From RGIG3994 sp964461635 (GTDB lineage Bacteria; Bacillota; Clostridia; Oscillospirales; CAG-272), in the NCBI GenBank assembly GCA_964461635.1, contig CAYWVC010000060.1:1-6252 (forward strand): 6,252 bases of DNA, read 5' to 3'. Each line of letters begins with the position of its first letter. The first letter of the stretch is position 1. Under the pieces are notes generated by a model, which was not told the DNA's origin, ran no database searches, and saw only the letters and a program-made list of their open reading frames with translations. Of the stretch, positions 1-5,841 are shown piece after piece. Made by a program: the position numbers and the translations under genes.

Positions 1-103
1 TATCCTTATTCTATGGTCTATCCGAGATTTTGCTATCAAAAATCTATCACCGCCCGGCTATCAGCGGTTACGCTTGATGGCACGGTATGGGTGGCTTGTA
101 TGT

Positions 104-112
104 ATTATAGCA
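104..112 (-). promoter_or_regulatory. Extended -10 promoter reading out of the left edge
   Basis: TGCTATAAT on the minus strand is a perfect -10 hexamer with the TGn extension. No good -35 is seen at 16-18 bp. It lies just downstream of the importer terminator and would start a transcript near position 97 heading out of the window. Four CTATC (GATAG on the transcribed strand) repeats at 18, 33, 44 and 58 follow. The rest of 1-278 shows no supported gene. Confidence 0.5.
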
Positions 113-170
113 TGGATCAGCAAAAGAATCCAGATAAAATTACGATATTTTTACAACACGGCATACTACG

Positions 171-220
171 CAAAAAAAGCTTAAGGTTGCACTTTATTAG
201 GCAACGTTTAAGCTCTTTTT
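171..220 (-). terminator. Terminator of the importer operon
   Basis: AGCTTAA (178-184) pairs with TTAAGCT (208-214) and GTTGC (186-190) with GCAAC (201-205), separated by a small internal loop, with a 10-nt apex. On the minus strand the stem is followed by seven T, ending transcription from the ATPase gene. On the plus strand CTTTTTT follows, so it may work in both directions. Confidence 0.88.
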
Positions 221-278
221 TGCTTTTGCATGATTACAATAGATTTCTGTAAACTTAGCGAAATGTCTATTTACATTT

Positions 279-1082
279 TTAATTCCCTGCACGACACAAA
301 TGGTTGCATTTCCTGCCCGAAAAACAGATCGTTCTACTTGCTTCCTCGACATACAGAACTTTGATATCCATGCCATACAGGTTTGTCAGACATTCCGCTG
401 TCAGCTCTTGTGTTACAGAGCCGGTCTGTAAATTGTTTCCAGGCGTCAAAATTCCCGCATTTCCACCTAACAGGAAGGCATGATCGGGATTGTGTGTTGT
501 GGTAATAATGATATAGCCTTCCTCGGACAATTGTTGCAGCAATTCAATGGTGCGGTGCTGATTTCCGTAGTCCAGGTGATTTGTGGGTTCGTCCAGCAGA
601 ATGATTTTGGCATTCTGTGTCAGCACACGGGCGATTGTGACCAGCTGTTGCTCTCCACCAGACATTTCCGTGTATATTTTATGACACATTCCATCCATGC
701 CTACCTTTTTCAAGCTCTGCATGGCAATTTGATAGTCTTCTCTGGATGGCTTGCTGTAAGCAGGAATATACGGAGTCCGTCCCATAACTGTATATTCCAA
801 CACGGAATACGAAAAACTGCTATTATGGATTTGAGGAACATAGCCGATATTTTGAGCAATTTCGATTTTATTCATTTGTGAAATCGGTTTGCCATTTAGC
901 AGAATTTTGCCGGAATTGGGACGAAGCAATCCGGCAAGACAATTAAGCAATGTACTTTTTCCTGCACCGTTGGTTCCTAAAATGGAAAGAATATCTCCAT
1001 CCGTCAAGCAGAAATTCACATCTTCAAATATATTTTTATGAGGGATGTAGTGAAAGGAAATATCTTTTACTTCAAATTTCAT
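279..1082 (-). CDS. ABC importer ATP-binding protein (FhuC/FepC-like)
   Basis: This cytoplasmic ATPase powers the importer. GGAGG at 1090-1094, seven bases upstream of the ATG, overlaps the gap after the permease stop and suggests translational coupling. All nucleotide-binding motifs are intact: Walker A GTNGAGKST (36-44), Q-loop VPQ (Q84), signature MSGGEQQ (140-146), Walker B IILLDEP (160-166), D-loop NHLD (168-171) and H-loop H197. The LDYGNQ after the D-loop and the length of 267 residues are typical of the FecCD-partner class. The last 15 residues carry C253, C259, H261 and C263 close together, beyond the conserved domain. A terminator about 65 bp downstream ends the operon. The metal specificity is inferred from context and not from this protein. 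Confidence 0.93.
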   Translation of the reverse strand: MKFEVKDISFHYIPHKNIFEDVNFCLTDGDILSILGTNGAGKSTLLNCLAGLLRPNSGKILLNGKPISQMNKIEIAQNIGYVPQIHNSSFSYSVLEYTVMGRTPYIPAYSKPSREDYQIAMQSLKKVGMDGMCHKIYTEMSGGEQQLVTIARVLTQNAKIILLDEPTNHLDYGNQHRTIELLQQLSEEGYIIITTTHNPDHAFLLGGNAGILTPGNNLQTGSVTQELTAECLTNLYGMDIKVLYVEEASRTICFSGRKCNHLCRAGN

Positions 1083-1095
1083 ACGACAGCCTCCA

Positions 1096-2121
1096 TTAAA
1101 TCATTGTTCGATGCTGACGTATCAAGATAAAGAAGAAAAATGGCGCACCAACAATGCCGGTAAGAATACCAATTTTTAATTCTGCCGATGAAAGCGTACG
1201 GCACAGAGTATCAATAATCAACATAAATGTACCACCAAACAGCATCGCCACAGGAAGCATTTTTTTATTATCTGCACCTACGATCAATCTGGCTATGTGT
1301 GGAATCACCAAGCCGATCCAGCCAATGGTTCCCGCAAGGCATACACAGCTTGCGGTCAGCAACGTTGCACAAATCACAAAAATCCCTCGGGTATGACGCA
1401 GATCGATCCCCAGTGTTTGTGCTTCCCTGTCACCTAATGACAAAATATTTAACCGAAAACGCATGGTTAAAATAATTGTAGCCGGGATCAAGATCGTCGG
1501 CAATACCAAAAGAATGTCAGCAAACTTGACAGAAGCCAGCGAGCCCATGGTCCAGTATGTAATCTCAGCCAGTTTTGTGTCTGTATCAGCAAGTGACTTG
1601 ATAATGCTCATGACGGAAGACATAAGGCTGGACATAATCACACCGGACAGCACCAATATGGTTGTACTTTCGTTTCGAATCAGGCGGGGAATCGACGTGG
1701 TTAATAATACAGTTCCGATTCCAAATACAAACGCAAAAAGTTGAATATAAAAGCTCCCCAAATTCATCAGGATCGCCAATGCAGCACCAACACATGCGCC
1801 AGAAGACACCCCAAGCAAATCGGGGGATACCATTGGATTTTTAAATATACTCTGATAACACGATCCGGATAGTGCCAAGGCCCCACCAATCAACAGAGCG
1901 GCCACACTGCGCGGCAAACGAAGTGTCAAAATCACAGCACTCGATTTACTGTCCACAATTTGTTCAATTGGAAGGAGTTCTCCCAACAGAATTTTGATCG
2001 TCTCGATAAACGATACGGAATAGCGACCAACGGACAGTGCAGCAATTGTAGTACAAACCAACAGCAGCAAAGCAATAAACATCACTGCGTGATAACGCTT
2101 TTCGGAATTTGCTTTTTCCAT
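1096..2121 (-). CDS. FecCD-family ABC importer permease
   Basis: This is the membrane-spanning subunit of the importer, which works as a homodimer. The 341-residue product is strongly hydrophobic with many predicted membrane helices, the usual size and character for BtuC/FecCD permeases. Family signatures are RLPRSVAALLIGGALALSG (68-86), NPMVSPDLLGVSSGA (95-109), YWTMGSLASV (189-198), LSLGDREAQTLGID (227-240), GWIGLVIPHIARLIVG (267-282, the segment that contacts the ATPase) and GILTGIVGAPFFF (318-330). I chose the ATG at 2121 because a GGGGAG lies upstream (12-nt spacing) and the protein then begins with a short charged stretch before helix 1. An ATG at 2175 in the same frame would add 18 residues but has no visible ribosome binding site and would place the hairpin inside the gene. 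The ATPase gene starts 13 bp downstream. Confidence 0.92.
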   Translation of the reverse strand: MEKANSEKRYHAVMFIALLLLVCTTIAALSVGRYSVSFIETIKILLGELLPIEQIVDSKSSAVILTLRLPRSVAALLIGGALALSGSCYQSIFKNPMVSPDLLGVSSGACVGAALAILMNLGSFYIQLFAFVFGIGTVLLTTSIPRLIRNESTTILVLSGVIMSSLMSSVMSIIKSLADTDTKLAEITYWTMGSLASVKFADILLVLPTILIPATIILTMRFRLNILSLGDREAQTLGIDLRHTRGIFVICATLLTASCVCLAGTIGWIGLVIPHIARLIVGADNKKMLPVAMLFGGTFMLIIDTLCRTLSSAELKIGILTGIVGAPFFFFILIRQHRTMI

Positions 2122-2128
2122 ATCTGTC

Positions 2129-2159
2129 AAGCTCTCCCCACCAAAGGCAGGGAGAGCTT
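2129..2159 (-). promoter_or_regulatory. Intercistronic hairpin between binding-protein and permease genes
   Basis: A perfect 10-bp stem (AAGCTCTCCC / GGGAGAGCTT on the minus strand) has an 11-nt loop. No T-run follows it on the minus strand, so it is not a normal terminator in the operon direction. Its 3' arm contains the GGGGAG that best serves as ribosome binding site for the ATG at 2121, so the structure could lower permease translation or protect the 3' end of the binding-protein message. On the plus strand it is followed by TTTGCTTTTT and would resemble a terminator. Confidence 0.6.
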
Positions 2160-2200
2160 TGCTTTTTGATCTCATAAGCGTCTATCTGATTTGTGTAACA

Positions 2201-3433
2201 TCAACCCCGGCCGCCCTGGCCGCCGCCCTGACCACCAGAGGTCAGTTCAGCCATGCTACCGTCAGGCTCCAGTCCAGCGATCATGTTTTCTGCCTGTTCT
2301 GTAGTCATCTCGATGCCGTTCATCATAGCATAGAAATCGATGACATTCTGAACCAGGGCATCCTGGGTGTAACCGTTTGCTTCGGCGATTTCGGGCTGAA
2401 TGCACATCAGTGCGTATACGATCTGGAAATAGCTCTCCAGGCCGAAACGATCCCAGTTAAAGGCACCGTAGGGATTGGTGTATACTCTGCCGTTGACAAC
2501 AGCACGAAGTTCTTTCCATCCATCGGTATTCTGAATATCGTCAACCAGCTTGTGCTGATAAATACCGCCAACAATGATCACATCGGGGTCCAGTGCAAAA
2601 ATTTCCTCTGCGGTAATTTCAGTGGTATTGCTGTTTTCCAGCAGATCAGTGGCATAAACGCCACCTGCGATTTTCGTCCAGTCAGCACAAATGGAATTGC
2701 TTCCCATAGTCGTTGTGAGGCTGTCACTCTGACCGGAAATGTACAAAACGACAGGGCGTTCTTCCTCAGAAATATCGGCAGTCAGCGCTTCCACGGTTGC
2801 TTGCTTTTCAAGAACCATATTACACCATGCAGTCAGTTTTTCCTGATATTCGCCACCCAGAACTTCGCCGAGCATGGTGTAGGCGGTAATCATGCTGTCA
2901 TAATCGCTGAAATTGATGTTAATAGCGGGGATACCGGCATCTCGAATCTGCTGTGCAAATCCATCCTTGGCAGTAGAAGGATGAATGATAACCAGATCCG
3001 GATCCATTGCTACCAGTTCTTCAATGGAGGGAGTAGTTCCACCCATAGCGGTAATATCAGCGGCACCTTCATAGAACAATTTCGACCAGCTATTGTTGGT
3101 TCCCGGATTGTTGATGGCCAGTGCAGTCACCAGATCACCGGCACCCATAACAAAGAAGGAACTGGTTCCGGCAGGCCAAAGATTTACAATTTTCTCTACT
3201 TTGCCGGTAATGGTAATCTCGTCACCGCTCATGTCAATAACAGTAACGACTCTGTCTTCAGGATTCTCTTCCGTGGCTTCAGGAATTTCCGCAACGGTTG
3301 CGTCATCGAGAGATACGGAATCATTGGTTTGTGCAGGCTCAGTTTCGCTTGGCTGTGTGGTCCCGGTGCTTCCGCAGGCTGCCATGGAGAGCAGCATTGC
3401 AAGGGTCAGAAAAAATGTGAATAGTTTTTTCAT
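2201..3433 (-). CDS. ABC importer solute-binding lipoprotein, probably molybdate/tungstate
   Basis: This is the extracytoplasmic ligand-binding component of an importer of the iron/cobalamin/molybdate class. The start is the ATG preceded by AGGAG (3442-3446) eight bases upstream. The same frame stays open 74 codons further, but that part overlaps the riboswitch and its terminator. The 410-residue product has a lipoprotein signal peptide (KK, hydrophobic core, SMAAC with lipidated C20), an acidic Ser/Thr/Glu linker to about residue 60, and a bilobed periplasmic-binding fold. Visible family features are PSIEELVAMDPDLVII (135-150), EEIFALDPDVIIVGG (276-290) and NPYGAFNWDRFGLES (320-334). The C-terminus is a Gly-rich tail (SGGQGGGQGGRG). 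The substrate is inferred from moeA upstream and the Moco-type riboswitch; the fold alone would also allow iron-siderophore or B12. Permease and ATPase genes follow. Confidence 0.88.
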   Translation of the reverse strand: MKKLFTFFLTLAMLLSMAACGSTGTTQPSETEPAQTNDSVSLDDATVAEIPEATEENPEDRVVTVIDMSGDEITITGKVEKIVNLWPAGTSSFFVMGAGDLVTALAINNPGTNNSWSKLFYEGAADITAMGGTTPSIEELVAMDPDLVIIHPSTAKDGFAQQIRDAGIPAININFSDYDSMITAYTMLGEVLGGEYQEKLTAWCNMVLEKQATVEALTADISEEERPVVLYISGQSDSLTTTMGSNSICADWTKIAGGVYATDLLENSNTTEITAEEIFALDPDVIIVGGIYQHKLVDDIQNTDGWKELRAVVNGRVYTNPYGAFNWDRFGLESYFQIVYALMCIQPEIAEANGYTQDALVQNVIDFYAMMNGIEMTTEQAENMIAGLEPDGSMAELTSGGQGGGQGGRG

Positions 3434-3493
3434 AGTTTTTGCTCCTTTAATATATTTATTGTATTCACACATACAGATTTCCTCTGTACAGCG

Positions 3494-3529
3494 CAAAAAG
3501 AAAAGCCGGTTTCCAAAGAGACCGGCTTT
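3494..3529 (-). terminator. Riboswitch expression-platform terminator
   Basis: On the minus strand AAAGCCGGT (3521-3529) pairs perfectly with ACCGGCTTT (3502-3510) around a 10-nt loop, and is followed by a TTTTCTTTTT run. It lies about 50 nt after the aptamer and 60 nt before the start codon of the binding-protein gene. Its 3' arm and loop (UGGAAACCGG, 3506-3515) are also perfectly complementary to an aptamer loop at 3622-3631, a possible antiterminator pairing. Confidence 0.85.
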
Positions 3530-3575
3530 CAGGGCACACCAAAACAGCTGTTCCGATATGACAGGACAGAAAGAA

Positions 3576-3689
3576 TAGACTCTTTTCAAAATGGAAGGCC
3601 GCACCGTTTCCAGTACGACCCTGGAAACCGGGGTCGGTTTCGGCACAACTGTCATGGCAAAGTGCTTTAGATCAGAGGGCTCGAGCTAC
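3576..3689 (-). ncRNA. Moco RNA-type riboswitch (molybdenum/tungsten cofactor sensor) aptamer
   Basis: Beginning right after the moeA stop, the minus-strand RNA contains the series CUCGAGCCCUCUGAU, UGUGCCGAAACC, a CGACCC/GGGUCG hairpin, CUGGAAACGGUGC and GGCCUUCCA. From memory these match the conserved core of the Moco RNA motif, including a GAAA tetraloop (3607-3610) on a short stem and GGCCUUCC directly after it (3593-3600). A closing stem can form between UAGCUC (3683-3688) and GAGUCUA (3576-3582) with one bulge. A further arm pairs GCAC with GUGC upstream of the core. An intrinsic terminator follows before the importer genes, as expected for a transcription-attenuating switch that is off when cofactor is plentiful. 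Borders are approximate and no covariance search was run. Whether it prefers Mo or W cofactor cannot be told from one sequence. Confidence 0.78.
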
Positions 3690-3702
3690 AATATGAAGTT
3701 GA

Positions 3703-5274
3703 TTAAAAGCGATGCTTTCCGTGTTCGCTGTGGCTACCGATGGTGTGGCGCCTGGCATGATCCGCATTCATTTTAGCTTGCTGTTTTTGCAGAAGGGAAA
3801 GTAGTTGTTCTTGTTCCTCTGGGCTGAGACCGTCGAGAAGATCCTCTGTACTGGAATTATGTTGCTGTTTCATAGTTCCCATGTGCCTTACCGCTTGTGC
3901 CACGTCTACCAATAGGTTGGCACAGGCGTTGTCACATTGGAACTGCTCACCGTTTTTGAGCCGTGTAAAATATGCTTTTCCCCGACCACATTTCAGCGCA
4001 GACACAGAACAATGATTTTCACATTGATCGCAATTTTCCGGCAACACGATGTGGGGCGGGACTTCGGTCATGGGGATCAGTGTTTCATCTGTCATCAGTT
4101 CTACTGAAACAGGCTGTCCTTTGTGATACCCCATTTCTCCAATGGGGGCAATGAGCAGACCGATTCCATCCCGTAGCATTTCAGAGTTTCTGGCTCCTCG
4201 TCCGATAGGCGTTGCATAATAAAGCCCCGCCCGGTTTTCCAGTTTCACCTTGGAATAAACCTCCACAGGAGGACCTTTTTTCATATCTTCCGTCAGAAAC
4301 GCCTGCACACACTTCCGTTTTTCCACGGGAATGCCGTAATAGCGGCAAATCATCGGATAAATCAGCCAATCGCTGACCACCCACGCTGCCATGGTGGGTC
4401 CCGGCATATTGATTACCGGCTTTCCGTCAATCATGGCAATACCAACAGGTCGGCCCGGTACGGTACGGACTGTATGCTCGAAATAGCTGGCACGCTGCTC
4501 CATCATTCGTGAGGTGTAATCCTCTGTCCCCTTGGAGGAACCACCGTTCAAAATTACAATATCTGCAAATTCAAGTGCTTCCTCCATTGCTTGCTGGAGC
4601 AATTTCGGGGTATCTCTGACAATGGGGAAGCAAATGGGTTTTGCACCCCATTTTTTCAGATAAGCTGAAATCAACAGACTGTTACATTCGATATTCTGCC
4701 CCCGTTGGGGTTCAAGACCAGCTGATGTCAATTCGCTGCCGGTGGGGATAAAAGCAACGACTGGCATTTTCTGCACCGGAACCATACGGATCCCGCCCAC
4801 CGCAAGATTTGCCTGAAGTTCTGGTGTGATGCGAGTATTCTTCCGAATCAGCAAATCTCCGGCTTGCATAATGGAACCAGCAGGACGAATGCCACTGCCT
4901 GTGTGGAAGAGGAAATCTTCCATCAGTTTCAGTTTTCCATCCTCCCCGAAATGTAGCTGTTCTACTGGAATTACGGTATCATAATCATCCGGAAAATCAT
5001 CCCCGGTGTCTGCGGGAGTAAAATCCACATCCATGGTCCATTTGGAAACATCCGGTGTTCCATCTATGAAATTCTTTGATTTCACTGCATATCCATCCAT
5101 AGCGGAGATCCGTTTCTGCGGAATCGTATACATCGCATGAATATCCTCGCTTGAGATGCGGTCAAGGCAGTCTGCCAGCGGAACATATTCCATCACAGAA
5201 GAAACAGTCCACACATTCAGTAATTTTTCCAAAGCTTCTTGCCTGGTTGGGGCTTGCATTACATCGTGGTTCAT
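3703..5274 (-). CDS. moeA: MoeA-like molybdopterin molybdotransferase with Cys/His-rich C-terminal extension
   Basis: MoeA inserts molybdate (or tungstate) into adenylylated molybdopterin in the cytoplasm, the last step of basic Mo-cofactor synthesis. The ATG has GAGGTGA upstream at 5283-5289. The family order is visible: N-terminal MoeA domain with SAMDGYAV (57-64); a molybdopterin-binding domain with PTGSEL (177-182), GGSSKGTEDYT (244-254) and PGRPVGIA...INMPGPTMAAW (273-298); then the C-terminal beta domain to about residue 397. The protein is 523 residues against about 411 in E. coli. The surplus is a tail with six cysteines (C415, C418, C422, C429, C447, C451), a Leu/Gln-rich helix (LSPEEQEQLLSLLQKQ, 483-498) and a His-rich end (H506, H510, H514, H517, H521). 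The usual GxPGNP motif reads MPGPTM here. The Moco-type riboswitch and importer genes follow directly, supporting a metal-cofactor role. Confidence 0.88.
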   Translation of the reverse strand: MNHDVMQAPTRQEALEKLLNVWTVSSVMEYVPLADCLDRISSEDIHAMYTIPQKRISAMDGYAVKSKNFIDGTPDVSKWTMDVDFTPADTGDDFPDDYDTVIPVEQLHFGEDGKLKLMEDFLFHTGSGIRPAGSIMQAGDLLIRKNTRITPELQANLAVGGIRMVPVQKMPVVAFIPTGSELTSAGLEPQRGQNIECNSLLISAYLKKWGAKPICFPIVRDTPKLLQQAMEEALEFADIVILNGGSSKGTEDYTSRMMEQRASYFEHTVRTVPGRPVGIAMIDGKPVINMPGPTMAAWVVSDWLIYPMICRYYGIPVEKRKCVQAFLTEDMKKGPPVEVYSKVKLENRAGLYYATPIGRGARNSEMLRDGIGLLIAPIGEMGYHKGQPVSVELMTDETLIPMTEVPPHIVLPENCDQCENHCSVSALKCGRGKAYFTRLKNGEQFQCDNACANLLVDVAQAVRHMGTMKQQHNSSTEDLLDGLSPEEQEQLLSLLQKQQAKMNADHARRHTIGSHSEHGKHRF

Positions 5275-5295
5275 ATCAATTTCACCTCAATACTT

Positions 5296-5334
5296 AAACA
5301 AAAAAGACAGTGCCCAATTTCGGAGCACTGTCTT
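5296..5334 (-). terminator. Intrinsic terminator in the moeA leader
   Basis: A perfect 10-bp stem (AAGACAGTGC / GCACTGTCTT at 5325-5334 and 5304-5313) encloses an 11-nt loop. On the minus strand it is followed by a T-run interrupted by one G. It sits between the predicted promoter and the moeA ribosome binding site, only about 12 nt after the predicted transcription start. It may stop read-through from the mobile-element genes, attenuate moeA, or both. Confidence 0.8.
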
Positions 5335-5352
5335 CCAACGTTTATTGTCACA

Positions 5353-5381
5353 ATCGTATCATGATTTGTGGATGAAGTCAA
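5353..5381 (-). promoter_or_regulatory. Predicted sigma-A promoter of the moeA operon
   Basis: On the minus strand there is a -35 TTGACT (5376-5381), a 17-bp spacer and a -10 TACGAT (5353-5358). A TG one base upstream of the -10 makes it an extended -10. The predicted transcription start is near 5346, giving a leader of about 70 nt before moeA. It lies just after the stop of the 99-codon gene, so the metal operon appears to have its own promoter. The call comes from consensus matching only. Confidence 0.6.
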
Positions 5382-5395
5382 GTATAAAAACAACT

Positions 5396-5695
5396 TCATT
5401 TCGTATTTCTCCTCAGATTTTCGATATTTTTCTTTGCCAGCGCACTGGCGGCCTGCTTCCGTTCCTTGGAATAGGGCGGTGTTAGCTTGAAACCGAAGCG
5501 ACCTTTGCTGACCTCATAAGTCTTGCAACCGTTTTCGTCATCGTCCATCAAGCGGCACTCTGCTGGATACTTTGTAGCAAAAGCGGCAAGGCGATTTTTG
5601 AGAGCCGTGTTATGGGTGCAAACCTCAATCAGCTCGTCTGCGTCGGTGAAAAAGATGCTGGTTGTTTTCTGTTTCTTGGTAAGACCTGTTTTCAT
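5396..5695 (-). CDS. 99-residue conserved hypothetical protein of clostridial mobile elements
   Basis: The ATG follows a strong GGAGG at 5701-5705, five bases upstream, which fixes the start. The product is small, soluble and basic at both ends. It starts with a Lys/Thr-rich segment, has a central conserved-looking block (VCTHNTALKNRLAAFATKYP, residues 25-44), then an acidic stretch CRLMDDDENG and a TYEVSKGRFGFKLTPPYS segment (59-76), and ends in a basic helix (SKERKQAASALAKKNIENLRR). I recognise this pattern as a small protein often seen beside mobilization or recombinase genes in Firmicute integrative elements. Its function is unknown to me and no catalytic motif is evident. It has no membrane segment or signal peptide. 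A role in element maintenance is only an inference from context. Confidence 0.75.
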   Translation of the reverse strand: MKTGLTKKQKTTSIFFTDADELIEVCTHNTALKNRLAAFATKYPAECRLMDDDENGCKTYEVSKGRFGFKLTPPYSKERKQAASALAKKNIENLRRNTK

Positions 5696-5733
5696 AAATA
5701 CCTCCGATTTTCATAAATTTTTGCCAGCTCTAC

Positions 5734-5830
5734 ACCTGTAAAAAGTGAGCGATTTTCCGATAGAGAGCGTCCAAACGATGCTCTCATCGTCTGGAACGCT
5801 CCTGTTGGATAAAATGCGATTTTTACAGGT
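5734..5830. repeat. 97-nt imperfect palindrome between the mobilization gene and the 99-codon gene
   Basis: The outer arms are perfect 11-mers, ACCTGTAAAAA at 5734-5744 and TTTTTACAGGT at 5820-5830. Inside them the arms continue to pair with bulges: GAGCGTCC at 5766-5772 faces GGAACGCTC at 5793-5801, and ACGATG at 5775-5780 faces CATCGT at 5785-5790. The apex is a four-base CTCT. It begins 11 bp after the stop of the mobilization gene. In RNA from either strand it would fold into one long hairpin. There is no T-tract after the outer stem, so it is not a plain intrinsic terminator. No direct target duplication is visible at its borders. Confidence 0.8.
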
Positions 5831-5841
5831 CAAGACGGGAT

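Noticed and set aside
1..110. tRNA or other structured RNA gene at the left edge
   Set aside because: No cloverleaf or T-loop consensus could be found; only short repeats and a 5-bp inverted repeat are present.
13..252. 79-codon plus-strand frame
   Set aside because: It runs through the operon terminator and the minus-strand promoter, has no ribosome binding site and a non-protein-like composition.
480..881. 133-codon plus-strand frame
   Set aside because: It is antisense to the ATPase gene, whose intact catalytic motifs establish the real coding strand.
2129..2159. Plus-strand intrinsic terminator
   Set aside because: The T-rich run after the stem on the plus strand is suggestive, but no plus-strand gene exists for it to end.
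2159..3424. 421-codon open frame on the plus strand
   Set aside because: It lies exactly opposite the binding-protein gene, its product is Cys/His/Asn-rich without domain signatures, and no ribosome binding site precedes it. It is a shadow of the minus-strand gene.
3093..3578. 161-codon plus-strand frame
   Set aside because: It overlaps the 5' part of the binding-protein gene, the leader and the terminator, with no independent support.
3434..3655. 74-codon upstream extension of the binding-protein reading frame
   Set aside because: It covers the riboswitch core and terminator, while the internal ATG has a strong ribosome binding site and a proper lipoprotein signal peptide.
3434..3700. Cobalamin riboswitch for a B12 importer
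   Set aside because: No B12-box-like GCCACTG core is seen on the minus strand, and the visible conserved blocks fit the Moco motif instead.
5734..5830. CRISPR array or insertion-sequence ends
   Set aside because: There are only two inverted arms, no regularly spaced direct repeats, no transposase and no target duplication.
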